In this document: positions 9,968 through 18,511 of the stretch, one piece after another
How the letters are laid out: each line of letters starts with the position of its first letter
How positions within the stretch are numbered: the stretch's first letter is position 1
Source: Bradyrhizobium jicamae
GTDB lineage: Bacteria > Pseudomonadota > Alphaproteobacteria > Rhizobiales > Xanthobacteraceae
Assembly (NCBI RefSeq): GCF_018130215.1
Contig: NZ_JAFCKQ010000001.1
Coordinates: forward strand, 603,360-667,359
Reading direction: 5' to 3'
Length of the DNA stretch: 64,000 nucleotides
Translations under genes and position numbers: made by a program
Notes under the pieces: generated by a model
Databases searched by the model: none
Told to the model about the DNA's origin: nothing
Seen by the model: the letters and a program-made list of their open reading frames with translations, nothing else

Positions 9968-10288
9968 ATGGCCGTTGGCAAGGTTTCTGACGCCGATTTC
10001 GAAGCCGAAGTGCTCAAGGCGACCGGGCCGGTGGTCGTCGATTTCTGGGCCGAGTGGTGCGGACCGTGCCGCATGATCGCGCCTGCCCTCGACGAGATTT
10101 CCGGCGCGATGGGCGACAAGGTCAAGATCGTGAAGCTCAACGTCGACGAAAGCCCGAAGACCGCGTCGAAATATGGTGTGATGTCGATCCCGACCCTGAT
10201 GATCTTCAAGGGCGGCGAGATGGCCTCCCGCCAGGTCGGCGCCGCGCCGAAGGCGAAGCTGCAGCAGTGGATCACCGCTGCGGTCTGA
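9968..10288 (+). CDS. trxA: Thioredoxin 1
   Basis: This 106-residue protein has the canonical thioredoxin active site WCGPC (in WAEWCGPCRM), the buried aspartate region VVVDFWA and the cis-proline loop SIPTLMIFKGG. It is the cytoplasmic disulfide reductant. An AACGAGGTAATCCC leader precedes the ATG at 9968. An in-frame ATG 60 bases upstream lacks a comparable site and would add an atypical tail. The gene is followed by a strong hairpin with a T run. It sits immediately after addA, as in many Rhizobiales. Confidence 0.95.
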   Translation: MAVGKVSDADFEAEVLKATGPVVVDFWAEWCGPCRMIAPALDEISGAMGDKVKIVKLNVDESPKTASKYGVMSIPTLMIFKGGEMASRQVGAAPKAKLQQWITAAV

Positions 10289-10315
10289 TCCACGTCGCAT
10301 TTGATGATTGCGCAT

Positions 10316-10341
10316 CGGCCGGCGATGAGCCGGCCGTTTTG
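10316..10341 (+). terminator. Rho-independent terminator after trxA
   Basis: Arms CGGCCGGC (10316-10323) and GCCGGCCG (10329-10336) form a perfect 8 bp stem with a 5-base loop, followed by TTTTG. It separates trxA from the convergent phosphoesterase gene, whose stop codon starts only a few bases downstream. Confidence 0.75.
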
Positions 10342-10343
10342 TA

Positions 10344-11084
10344 TTATCGGATCCAGCCCGTCGCCAACGCTGACGCAAGCTCGGGCTGACCGTTCCGTCG
10401 GGCCAGCTCGGCCATCGCATCGTGGTCGTACGGGATATGACGGAACGTCACCTCCCAGTCGCCGTCGATCCGTTCGACGATCGCATAGCGTGCATCGGGC
10501 GAGCCCGCCTCGACCACATGCGGATGCGGCTTGCCGGCGCGATACCCGGGCGAGCCGACGCTGCCAGGATTGACGATCAGCCGTCCGTCGCGAAGCCGCA
10601 CCGCACGGGCGAGATGCGTATGAGCGCAGAGTATCAGTGATTGCGGCACGCCCGCTGCCTTCGCCTCGATCGATTCCAGCGACGACATCAACACCTCGCC
10701 GCTCGGCAGCACGGTGTCGAGCCAGTAGGTCTCGTCGTCATCCGGTGTCGCGTGGCAAAGGAAGACCTGGTCGCGATAGATGCAATTTGCCGGCAATGTG
10801 CGCAGCCAGTCGAGATGGCGCGGCTCGAGTTGCGTATAGGTCAGCCGCTCCCAGGAGCTCATCTTCTCGTGCGGGCGGTCGATCAGATAGCGGTCGTGGT
10901 TGCCGAGCAGATGGACCGCATCGAGCTCCATCAGGATATCGATCGTCGGTCGTGCGTTGAGCGGGCCGCTCACCATGTCGCCAAGGTCGACGATCCCGGA
11001 AATTCCCAGCGCGCGAATGTCCGACAGCACGGCCTGGAGTGCGAGGTGATTGCCATGGATGTCGGCGATCGCAGCAAAACGCAT
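10344..11084 (-). CDS. Metallophosphoesterase family protein (YfcE/MJ0936-like)
   Basis: This 246-residue calcineurin-like phosphoesterase has the metal-binding motifs in order: ADIHGN (D-x-H) near the N-terminus, GDMV (GD), GNHDR, then the histidine segments LCHATPDD and CAHTHLA, and VNPGSVGSP near the end. Such proteins hydrolyse phosphodiesters or phosphomonoesters with two metal ions; the substrate is unknown. I took the ATG at 11084 (MRFAAIADIHG) because the conserved fold begins right there. An upstream in-frame ATG would add nine residues. It converges on trxA and lies just downstream of folC on the same strand. Confidence 0.85.
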   Translation of the reverse strand: MRFAAIADIHGNHLALQAVLSDIRALGISGIVDLGDMVSGPLNARPTIDILMELDAVHLLGNHDRYLIDRPHEKMSSWERLTYTQLEPRHLDWLRTLPANCIYRDQVFLCHATPDDDETYWLDTVLPSGEVLMSSLESIEAKAAGVPQSLILCAHTHLARAVRLRDGRLIVNPGSVGSPGYRAGKPHPHVVEAGSPDARYAIVERIDGDWEVTFRHIPYDHDAMAELARRNGQPELASALATGWIR

Positions 11085-11130
11085 GGTGTCTCTTCCTCGC
11101 TCTTGTCGCACGTCGGCGACGCGGGGCGTC

Positions 11131-12474
11131 TCATGCAGGAGGCGTGCCGTTGGCGGCGAGCACCGGGCCGGCGAGATAGAGCGAGCCGGTGATCAGGATG
11201 CGCGGCGGCACTTCATAGGCCAGCGTGGCGAGACGTTGCAGGGCGGCATCGACGCCGGTCGCGATCTCGACGCGCATGCCGAGCGCCCGCGCAGCATCCG
11301 CCAGCCTCTCCGGCGGCATGCCGTTATCGCGGCCCGGCACCGGGACGGCGATGATGTGGCGCGTCAGCCCGGCAAAATTCGCCAGGAAGGCGCCCGCATC
11401 CTTGTTGCCCATCATGCCGGCGATCACGACCAACGGCCGCGACACGCGCTCCTCGAGGTCGCCGAGCGCCGCCGCAGCAACGCGGCCGCCTTCGGCGTTG
11501 TGTCCGCCATCGAGCCAGACCTCCGAGCCCTGCGGCCCCTGGCAAACCAGCGCGCCGGATACCAGCCGCTGCATCCGCGCCGGCCACTCGGCATTGACGA
11601 TGCCGGTCTCAAAGGCCGACATGCCGAGCTTGAACGCATCGATCGCCCGCAAGGCCGCGATCGCGAGCCCCGCATTGTCGAACTGGTGCCGGCCGAACAG
11701 CTTTGGCGCTGCGAGATCCATCAGGCCGCGCTCATCCTGGTAGACCAGCCGGCCGCGCTCGATGCTGACGTGCCATTGCTGGCCGGCCGCGTGCAGCGGC
11801 GCGCGCATGCGGCTGGCCTGAGCCTCGACCACGGCCATCGCCTCGGGGGCCTGCTCGGCAGAGATCACCGGAACGTTGCGCTTGATGATCGCGGCCTTCT
11901 CGCCGGCGATCGCCGTCAGCGTGTCGCCGAGGAATTCCATGTGATCCATGCTGAGTGGCGCGATCACCGAGGCGAGCGGAGCCTCGACCACATTGGTCGA
12001 ATCCAGCCGGCCACCGAGGCCGACCTCGAGCAGCGTCACGTCGGCCGGATGCTTTGCGAACAGACAGAACGCGACCGCGGTTTCCATCTCGAAGATGGTG
12101 ACGGGTTGGCCTGCGTTGAGGCGCTCGCAATGCTCCAGGGTCGCGCGCAATTCGTCGTCGCCGACGAGCTTGCCGCCGCCGACCGCGCCCAGCCGGTAGC
12201 ATTCGTTGATCCGCACCAGATAGGGCGAGGTGAAGACATGGACGCGCAGGCCCGCGGCCTCCAGGATCGCGCGCATATAGGCGATCGTCGAGCCCTTGCC
12301 GTTGGTGCCGGCGACGTGGATCACCGGCGGCAGCCTGCGCTCGGGATGATCGAGCCGCGCCATCAGCGCCAGCATGCGATCGAGGCTGAGATCGATGCGC
12401 TTGGGATGCAACGCCGACACCCGTGCGATCAGGTCCCCGAGCGAGGGCTGCGATGGGGCGGCGGCGGCGGTCAC
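11131..12474 (-). CDS. folC: Bifunctional folylpolyglutamate synthase / dihydrofolate synthase
   Basis: This 447-residue Mur-ligase-family enzyme adds glutamate to dihydropteroate and to folates. It shows the P-loop [11 protein letters not shown], the folate signature [26 protein letters not shown] and the C-terminal [11 protein letters not shown]. The chosen start is the GTG at 12474, which overlaps the accD stop in a GTGA tetranucleotide. A longer in-frame reading begins inside accD with a proline/glycine-rich stretch unlike any FolC. The overlap means folC is translationally coupled to accD. Confidence 0.93.
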   Translation of the reverse strand: MTAAAAPSQPSLGDLIARVSALHPKRIDLSLDRMLALMARLDHPERRLPPVIHVAGTNGKGSTIAYMRAILEAAGLRVHVFTSPYLVRINECYRLGAVGGGKLVGDDELRATLEHCERLNAGQPVTIFEMETAVAFCLFAKHPADVTLLEVGLGGRLDSTNVVEAPLASVIAPLSMDHMEFLGDTLTAIAGEKAAIIKRNVPVISAEQAPEAMAVVEAQASRMRAPLHAAGQQWHVSIERGRLVYQDERGLMDLAAPKLFGRHQFDNAGLAIAALRAIDAFKLGMSAFETGIVNAEWPARMQRLVSGALVCQGPQGSEVWLDGGHNAEGGRVAAAALGDLEERVSRPLVVIAGMMGNKDAGAFLANFAGLTRHIIAVPVPGRDNGMPPERLADAARALGMRVEIATGVDAALQRLATLAYEVPPRILITGSLYLAGPVLAANGTPPA

Positions 12475-13412
12475 GCGTGCGGCGCGGCCGGCACCGTCTC
12501 CGGGGCCGTGACGATCTGGGCCGGCGTCGTGACGGCAACCACTGGCTGCGGCGCCGTCTCCAGCGCAGGAGATTTCGTGAACAGGCGGCACAGCCGAGCC
12601 AGGGTGGCCCGCATGTCGTGACGGTGCACGACCATGTCGACCATACCGTGCTCTTTGAGATATTCGGCACGCTGGAAACCATCAGGCAGCTTCTCGCGGA
12701 TGGTCTGCTCGATCACCCGCGCACCGGCAAAGCCGATCAGCGCACCGGGCTCGGCGATCTGGACGTCGCCGAGCATCGCATAGGACGCGGTGACGCCGCC
12801 GGTGGTCGGATTGGTAAGCACGACGATGTAGGGCTGCCGCGCCTCGCGCAGCATCTGCACGCCGACCGTGGTACGCGGCATCTGCATCAGCGACAGGATG
12901 CCTTCCTGCATCCGCGCGCCGCCGCTCGCGGCGAATACGATGAAGGGCGACTTCTTCTCGGCCGCGAGTTCGAGCCCGCGCACGATCGCCTCGCCGGCGG
13001 CCATCCCAAGCGAGCCGCCCATGAAATCGAAATCCTGCACCGCGACCACGACGCCGGCGCCTTCGAGCTTGCCGTAACCGACCTTGATCGCGTCGTTCAG
13101 ACCGGTCTTGGTGCGGGCGTCCTTGATACGGTCGACATATTTGCGCTCGTCGCGGAACTTGAGCGGATCGGCCGTGACCTCGGGCAGCGCGACGTCGAAC
13201 CAGGTCTCGTTATCGAAGATCGACTTCAGCCGCGCCACGGCGCCCATGCGCATGTGGTAGTTCGAGCCCGGAATCACGAACTGGTTGGCCTCGACGTCCT
13301 TGTAGAACACGAGCTGCCCGGAATCCGGGCACTTGATCCAGAGGTTCTCCGGTGTCTCGCGGCGCAGGATATTACGGATCTTGGGCCGGACGACGTTGGT
13401 GAGCCAGTTCAT
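12471..13412 (-). CDS. accD: Acetyl-CoA carboxylase carboxyltransferase beta subunit, zinc ribbon degenerate
   Basis: This 313-residue beta subunit of the carboxyltransferase starts fatty-acid synthesis by moving CO2 from carboxybiotin to acetyl-CoA, with AccA as partner. The crotonase-like core is intact: [26 protein letters not shown] and [17 protein letters not shown]. The N-terminal zinc ribbon is altered. E. coli AccD has four zinc cysteines in a C-x2-C...C-x2-C pattern; here the equivalent positions read Cys28, Ser31, Ile47 and Ser50. I used the ATG at 13412 ([10 protein letters not shown]), the family start. The C-terminus carries a proline/valine-rich tail. It is coupled to folC downstream and follows trpA. 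Confidence 0.95.
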   Translation of the reverse strand: MNWLTNVVRPKIRNILRRETPENLWIKCPDSGQLVFYKDVEANQFVIPGSNYHMRMGAVARLKSIFDNETWFDVALPEVTADPLKFRDERKYVDRIKDARTKTGLNDAIKVGYGKLEGAGVVVAVQDFDFMGGSLGMAAGEAIVRGLELAAEKKSPFIVFAASGGARMQEGILSLMQMPRTTVGVQMLREARQPYIVVLTNPTTGGVTASYAMLGDVQIAEPGALIGFAGARVIEQTIREKLPDGFQRAEYLKEHGMVDMVVHRHDMRATLARLCRLFTKSPALETAPQPVVAVTTPAQIVTAPETVPAAPHA

Positions 13413-13517
13413 GGTGCGCTCCGAGATGCGGACCTTGCCCGCATCGAGTGGATATATGGCGGGCCGGCCGAAACCCGGCAAGCCGTCGTCTGCGGCCTTG
13501 TTGCCGCAAATTATGGC

Positions 13518-14354
13518 TTATTCAGCGGCCTGCCTGGCGCCGCGGACCCCCTGGGCCAGTGCGGAGGCGAGGTCGGCCACCGCGGCCACGGTCTTGGCGG
13601 TCGCACGGCCCTCGGCATCGAGGCTGCCCTTCAGGGCATCGACCAGCGCAGTGCCGACCACGGAGCCATTGGCGTTCTCCGCGATCGCCCGCGCCGCTTC
13701 GGGGGTGCGGATGCCGAAGCCGACGCAGATCGGCAGATCGGTGTGCCGCTTGATTCGGGCCACCGCCTCGCCAACCACTTTCGAATCGGCCGCCGCACTG
13801 CCGGTGATGCCCGTGACCGCGACGTAGTAGACGAAGCCCGAGGTGTTCGCGAGCACGGCCGGCAGACGCTTGTCGTCGGTGGTCGGCGTCGCCAGGCGGA
13901 TGAAATTCAACCCGGCCTTCATCGCGGGGATGCACAGCTCGGTATCTTCTTCCGGCGGCAGGTCGACGATGATCAGCCCGTCGACGCCAGCGGCCTTTGC
14001 ATCGGCCAGGAACTTGTCGACGCCATAAATGTAGATCGGGTTGTAGTAACCCATCAGCACCAGCGGCGTGGCGTTGTCTTCCTTGCGGAAGCCGCGGACC
14101 ATCTCCAGCGTCTTCCGCAGCGTCATGCCGCCTTTGAGAGCGCGCAGGCCCGCGGCCTGGATCGACGGGCCATCGGCCATCGGATCGGTGAAGGGCATGC
14201 CGATCTCGATCACGTCGGCGCCCGCCTTCGGCAGCGCCTTGATGATATCGAGCGAGGTCCTGGCGTCCGGATCGCCCGCCATCACGAAGGTGACGAAGGC
14301 GGAGCGGCCTTGCTTCTTGAGCTCGGCGAAACGTGCGTCGATACGGGTGGTCAC
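13518..14354 (-). CDS. trpA: Tryptophan synthase alpha subunit
   Basis: This 278-residue TIM barrel cleaves indole-3-glycerol phosphate to indole, which passes through a tunnel to TrpB. The catalytic glutamate lies in [10 protein letters not shown] and the catalytic aspartate in the DPMADGP segment that follows. The phosphate-binding loops GFGIRTPE and [10 protein letters not shown] are present. The start at 14354 overlaps the trpB stop (ATGA), so synthesis of the two subunits is coupled. The accD start lies about 105 bases downstream. Confidence 0.97.
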   Translation of the reverse strand: MTTRIDARFAELKKQGRSAFVTFVMAGDPDARTSLDIIKALPKAGADVIEIGMPFTDPMADGPSIQAAGLRALKGGMTLRKTLEMVRGFRKEDNATPLVLMGYYNPIYIYGVDKFLADAKAAGVDGLIIVDLPPEEDTELCIPAMKAGLNFIRLATPTTDDKRLPAVLANTSGFVYYVAVTGITGSAAADSKVVGEAVARIKRHTDLPICVGFGIRTPEAARAIAENANGSVVGTALVDALKGSLDAEGRATAKTVAAVADLASALAQGVRGARQAAE

Positions 14355-15568
14355 TTCTTTCTGCCCTTCAAGATGTCGCCGACCTGCGGCACGTCCTTGT
14401 CACCGCGGCCGGAGAGGTTGACCACCATCAGGTGATCCTTCGGCCGCTGCGGCGCGAGCTCCGACAATTTCGCGATCGCATGCGCCGATTCCAGCGCGGG
14501 GATGATGCCTTCGAGGCGCGACAGGAGCTGGAACGCGGCCAACGCCTCCTCGTCGGTCGCCGACAGATATGTCACGCGGCCGGTCTCGTGCAGCCATGCA
14601 TGCTCAGGGCCGATGCCGGGATAATCCAGGCCCGCCGAAATCGAATGCGCTTCCTCGATCTGACCGTCGTCGTCCATCAGGAGATAGGTGCGATTGCCAT
14701 GCAGCACGCCGGGGCGGCCGCCGGCGAGCGAGGCGGCATGCAGCTGGGTCAAGCCGTGACCAGCGGCCTCGACGCCAAAGATCTCGACCGAGGGATCGTC
14801 GAGGAACGGATGGAACAGGCCCATCGCATTCGAGCCGCCGCCGATGCAGGCGACCAGCGAATCCGGCAGGCGGCCTTCCGCCTGCTGCATCTGCTGGCGC
14901 GTCTCGTGCCCGATGATCGACTGGAAGTCACGCACCATCATCGGATAGGGATGCGGCCCCGCGACCGTGCCGATGCAGTAGAACGTGTTGTGCACGTTGG
15001 TCACCCAGTCGCGCAGCGCGTCGTTCATCGCGTCCTTCAGCGTGCGCGCACCCGACTGCACCGGAATCACCTTGGCGCCGAGCATCTCCATGCGGATCAC
15101 GTTCGGCTGCTGGCGCTCGACGTCGACCGCGCCCATGTAGACCACGCATTCCAGCCCGAACCGTGCGCACAGCGTTGCGGTTGCGACGCCATGCTGGCCG
15201 GCACCGGTCTCGGCGATGATGCGCTTCTTGCCCATGCGCCGCGCGACCATGATCTGGCCGAGCACGTTGTTGACCTTGTGCGAACCGGTGTGGTTGAGCT
15301 CTTCGCGCTTCAGGTAGATCTTCGCGCCGCCGAGATGCTCGGTGAGCCGCTCGGCGAAATAGAGCGGCGAGGGCCGGCCGACATAGTCCTTCAGATAGAC
15401 GTTCATCTCCGCCTGGAACGACGGGTCGGCCTTGGCCTCGACATAGGCCTTTTCCAGGTCGAGGATCAGCGGCATCAGCGTTTCCGCGACGAATCGTCCG
15501 CCGAAAATGCCGAAATGCCCGCGCTCGTCGGGACCGCTGCGGTAGGAGTTGGGCAGGTTTTGATTCAT
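14351..15568 (-). CDS. trpB: Tryptophan synthase beta subunit
   Basis: This 405-residue PLP enzyme condenses indole with serine. The PLP lysine is in the [14 protein letters not shown] motif and the phosphate-binding glycines in [11 protein letters not shown]. The COMM-domain segment [11 protein letters not shown] is intact. It overlaps trpF upstream and trpA downstream, each by ATGA, giving a tight trpFBA unit. The usual trpE, G, D and C genes are not in this window, which is the split trp arrangement typical of rhizobia. Confidence 0.97.
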   Translation of the reverse strand: MNQNLPNSYRSGPDERGHFGIFGGRFVAETLMPLILDLEKAYVEAKADPSFQAEMNVYLKDYVGRPSPLYFAERLTEHLGGAKIYLKREELNHTGSHKVNNVLGQIMVARRMGKKRIIAETGAGQHGVATATLCARFGLECVVYMGAVDVERQQPNVIRMEMLGAKVIPVQSGARTLKDAMNDALRDWVTNVHNTFYCIGTVAGPHPYPMMVRDFQSIIGHETRQQMQQAEGRLPDSLVACIGGGSNAMGLFHPFLDDPSVEIFGVEAAGHGLTQLHAASLAGGRPGVLHGNRTYLLMDDDGQIEEAHSISAGLDYPGIGPEHAWLHETGRVTYLSATDEEALAAFQLLSRLEGIIPALESAHAIAKLSELAPQRPKDHLMVVNLSGRGDKDVPQVGDILKGRKK

Positions 15569-16224
15569 CGAGCCATCAGTTCTTGGGTTGCGCGCGCGGC
15601 GCGGATGAAAGCGCGGATCATCTCGGGATCCTTGACGCCGGGCGAGCTTTCGATGCCTGACGACACGTCGACGCCGCCGGCACGGGTGACACGGATCGCC
15701 TCGGCGACGTTGTCGGCATGGAGCCCGCCCGAGACCATGTAGGGCAGATCGAGATCAAGATTCTCCAGCACATGCCAGTCGAACGGCGCTCCCAGCCCGC
15801 CGGGACGGGTGGCATCCTTCGGGGCGCGGGCATCGAACAGGATGCGGTCGGCGACGCTGGCATAGCCCGGCAAGCCTGCGAGGTCGGACGCGGTCTCGAC
15901 CGGAAGCGCCTTCATCAGAGGCAGGCCGAATTTCTGCTTGATGTCGCGTAGGCGCGCGACAGTTTCCTTGCCGTGCAGCTGCAACATGTCCGGCCGCAGG
16001 GTCTCGATGATGTTTTCGAAGGTGGCGTCGTCGGCATCGACGGTCAGTGCGACCTTGACCGCGCGGCCCTTGGCGCGACTGCCGAGATCGCGCGCGACCC
16101 CAAGGCTGATATGGCGCGGCGACGGCGGGAAGAACACGAATCCGACCATGTCGGCACCCCCCTCGAGCGCGACGTCGAGCGTCTCGCGCGTGGATAGGCC
16201 GCAGATTTTGACGAGCAGGGACAT
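15565..16224 (-). CDS. trpF: Phosphoribosylanthranilate isomerase
   Basis: This 219-residue TIM-barrel enzyme catalyses the Amadori rearrangement in tryptophan synthesis. It starts with VKICGLST, which carries the catalytic cysteine (KICG), and continues with [22 protein letters not shown] (catalytic aspartate region) and a C-terminal [14 protein letters not shown] phosphate site. The ATG at 16224 gives the family length. The open frame extends further upstream but lacks homology and overlaps the LapA-like gene. Confidence 0.95.
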   Translation of the reverse strand: MSLLVKICGLSTRETLDVALEGGADMVGFVFFPPSPRHISLGVARDLGSRAKGRAVKVALTVDADDATFENIIETLRPDMLQLHGKETVARLRDIKQKFGLPLMKALPVETASDLAGLPGYASVADRILFDARAPKDATRPGGLGAPFDWHVLENLDLDLPYMVSGGLHADNVAEAIRVTRAGGVDVSSGIESSPGVKDPEMIRAFIRAARATQELMAR

Positions 16225-16303
16225 GGTCTCGGAACAGGTGTCTCTGGAAGCGGGTTTTCGGGCAGCCGGAGCCGGGCTACGCCCGGCCCCGACGGGGCGG
16301 GTT

Positions 16304-16696
16304 CTACAACGTCGCGCCCTGCTTGTCTCGCCCGGCGGACCCGTAAAAGCCGAGTTGGGCCCGGGCCTGGGGCCGCTGCGCCTCGCCCCGGGAAGCCGCT
16401 GCGGCGGCCCTGAGATCGGCGATCTCGGCCTGGGCCTGCCGGACGGCCGCCTCGTGCTGCCGGGCCACACGGCGCCAGCGCCCCTGCCGGAACCAGGTCG
16501 TGATGCCGCCCGCGATCACGCCCAGCATCGCCGAGGCGATGATGACCACGAACAGCGGCAGGGTGACCGCAATCGCCGGCGTCGCGGAATTCAGCGGATC
16601 AAACGACACCGTTACCCAATGACGGTTGGCGACCGCGAAGATGATGAAGATCAGCCCCAGCGGGATGACGACCAGTGCCGTGAAGAACTTTCGCAT
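16304..16696 (-). CDS. LapA/DUF1049-type small membrane protein
   Basis: This 130-residue protein has two hydrophobic helices: one near the N-terminus (FTALVVIPLGLIFIIFAVA) and one at about residues 41-68 (AIAVTLPLFVVIIASAMLGVIAGG). A WFRQGRWRR turn and an alanine/glutamine-rich, probably coiled-coil cytoplasmic tail follow. This is the lipopolysaccharide-assembly-protein-A (LapA/YciS) layout; in E. coli the paralogue works with LapB to control LpxC turnover. Its position beside ihfB and rpsA matches the conserved rpsA-ihfB-lapA order. The role in this organism is inferred. Confidence 0.8.
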   Translation of the reverse strand: MRKFFTALVVIPLGLIFIIFAVANRHWVTVSFDPLNSATPAIAVTLPLFVVIIASAMLGVIAGGITTWFRQGRWRRVARQHEAAVRQAQAEIADLRAAAAASRGEAQRPQARAQLGFYGSAGRDKQGATL

Positions 16697-16768
16697 GACC
16701 TTCTCTCAGTGCGATGGAGAAAGCGCGGGCGCGCACCCGCAACACGGCAACGCCTTGACGCTCGTGCG

Positions 16769-17092
16769 TTACGCGTCGGCTTTCGGCGCGTCGACCTCAG
16801 GCGCGTCCGCGTCATCGCGGTTGAGACGCTCGCGCATCTCCTTGCCGGTCTTGAAGAACGGTACGCTCTTCTGATCGACCGGCACGTGCTCGCCGGTGCG
16901 CGGATTGCGCCCGGCCCGCGCCGGACGGTGCTTCACCGAGAATGCGCCGAAACCACGCAGCTCAACGCGGTCGCCCCGCGCCAGCGCGGCGACGATCTCA
17001 TCGAGAATCGCATTCACAATGTTCTCGACATCCCGCTGATAAAGGTGCGGGTTGTGCTCGGCGATACGCTGAACAAGTTCGGATTTAATCAT
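16769..17092 (-). CDS. ihfB: Integration host factor beta subunit
   Basis: This 107-residue HU/IHF-family DNA-bending protein shows the N-terminal helices ([26 protein letters not shown]), the hinge [25 protein letters not shown] with the proline-bearing arm, and a C-terminal helix [15 protein letters not shown]. An acidic/alanine tail of about 15 residues follows. It pairs with IhfA, not seen here, for nucleoid structure and sigma-54 promoter activation. Its position after sppA/rpsA supports IhfB rather than HU. Confidence 0.93.
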   Translation of the reverse strand: MIKSELVQRIAEHNPHLYQRDVENIVNAILDEIVAALARGDRVELRGFGAFSVKHRPARAGRNPRTGEHVPVDQKSVPFFKTGKEMRERLNRDDADAPEVDAPKADA

Positions 17093-17263
17093 CGAAAGTG
17101 GGATCCGGGATCTTGCGGAAGTCCATTTCCGTGAAAATACGTTGCACTGTCAAGACGCTAAATCAATTTATGGCATCGCGAAATTGCGTGACAAATAGCC
17201 CAATCAGGGCTGCGGCGATTCCCGCAGAGCGGGAAGTGCCCGAAAATCACGCCCTGACGCCGA

Positions 17264-18241
17264 TCAATTGGTTCCTCCCGGGCTCCACAGGGCCAACATG
17301 CCGTCCAGCCCGAACCGGTCGACCGCCTGCACCACCCCGCCCTGCTCGATCCGCCGCGCGACGTCGCCAAATCCCAGGGCATCGAGCGTCATTGAGGCCG
17401 CGGTGCGCAGGAATGTCAGGTCGCCAAAGCGTGGATTGAGCTTGTAATCGCGCACCGGCAGGTCGCTTTTGACCTTCTTCTCGGCAACCAGCCAGGCAAT
17501 CGCGGTCTTTTCGTCGCCAAGCTGGTCAATCAGCTTCAGATCGACCGCCTGCCGGCCGGTAAAGACACGCCCGTCGGCGACTTTTTGCAGCAGCGCGTCA
17601 TCCATTCCGCGCCGCTCCTTCACCAATCCACGGAACCAGGCATAGGAATCCTTCACCAGCGCATCGATCGCGTCATGGGCTTCCGGGCTGGTCGGCTCGA
17701 AGCCGTTCGGCGCCGCCTTGAGCGGCGAAGACTTGATCTCCTCCATCTTCACGCCGACCGTCTTCATCAACTCGGTGAAGTTGGGAAACTGGAACAGCAC
17801 GCCGATCGAGCCGACCAGCGCGGTCTGCTGGGCGACGATGTGATCGGACGCGATTGCGGTGATATAGCCGCCCGACGCGGCAAGGCCATCGACGACGACG
17901 ACGAGCGGCTTCTTCGCCTTCAGCCGGACCAGCGAGTCATAGAGTTGCTCGGAGCCCGCGGTGGTGCCGCCGGGCGAATTGATGTGCACGATGACCGCCG
18001 CGTATTGCGACTTCTCCAGCCGCTCCAGCGCCTCGACCCGCTCCTGGTCGCTGCGGATCAGTCCGTTGATATTGACGCGGGCGATCGCCGCCTTCGTTGC
18101 AAGCGCGCCGCGGCCGCCGGCGGCGAACACGGCGGCGCCGACGATGGCCGCGATCGCAAACACCGCAGCGGTGACGCGCCAGAACGTCAGCTTGCGCCTG
18201 ATGCGGCGGCGATCGACGATCACGTCTGAATCCAGCGACAT
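17264..18241 (-). CDS. sppA: Signal peptide peptidase SppA, short (single-domain) form
   Basis: This 325-residue inner-membrane serine protease degrades cleaved signal peptides. A single transmembrane helix lies at about residues 20-45 (VTAAVFAIAAIVGAAVF). The catalytic serine is in the GLAASGGYI motif, preceded by INSPGG; the candidate catalytic lysine is in the KDSYAWFRGLVKERR helix downstream. At 325 residues it is the single-repeat form rather than the 67 kDa E. coli form. It lies between rpsA and ihfB on the same strand. Confidence 0.93.
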   Translation of the reverse strand: MSLDSDVIVDRRRIRRKLTFWRVTAAVFAIAAIVGAAVFAAGGRGALATKAAIARVNINGLIRSDQERVEALERLEKSQYAAVIVHINSPGGTTAGSEQLYDSLVRLKAKKPLVVVVDGLAASGGYITAIASDHIVAQQTALVGSIGVLFQFPNFTELMKTVGVKMEEIKSSPLKAAPNGFEPTSPEAHDAIDALVKDSYAWFRGLVKERRGMDDALLQKVADGRVFTGRQAVDLKLIDQLGDEKTAIAWLVAEKKVKSDLPVRDYKLNPRFGDLTFLRTAASMTLDALGFGDVARRIEQGGVVQAVDRFGLDGMLALWSPGGTN

Positions 18242-18360
18242 CGAACTTCTCCAGGAATCCCGGGTGCGCTTAGCCGTCGCAGCGTCACCATCAGCTTAGT
18301 CAAATACATCAATTGCGACGCAATATGAAGAAAACAAGGCTCGCCATATTGGCTACTTGC

Positions 18361-18445
18361 GTAGCCCGGATGGAGCGAAGCCCAATCCGGGACGGTGTGC
18401 TCCGCGGATACAGCCCCGGATTTCGCTGCGCTTCATCCGGGCTAC
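18361..18445. repeat. REP-like palindrome (copy 1 of the GTAGCCCGGATGGAGCG family)
   Basis: The ends are inverted: GTAGCCCGGATGGAGCGAAG at 18361-18380 against the complement of CGCTTCATCCGGGCTAC ending at 18445. The interior is GC-rich. A second copy lies at 56571-56655. The element occupies the sppA-rpsA gap next to the rpsA terminator. It has no coding capacity. Confidence 0.75.
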
Positions 18446-18451
18446 AAGCTC

Positions 18452-18483
18452 AAACAAAAAGGCCCCGGCTTACGCCGGGGCCT
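18452..18483 (-). terminator. Rho-independent terminator after rpsA
   Basis: Read on the minus strand, GGCCCCGGC-GTAA-GCCGGGGCC forms a 9 bp GC stem followed by TTTTTGTTT, about 28 bases after the rpsA stop. It should end the rpsA transcript before the sppA cluster. Confidence 0.85.
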
Positions 18484-18511
18484 GATTGATCGCGTCGTCC
18501 AAGGCGAACGC

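Noticed and set aside
12423..14435. A 670-residue plus-strand frame opposite accD and trpA
   Set aside because: It covers two clear minus-strand genes; His/Arg/Asp-rich shadow of GC codons.
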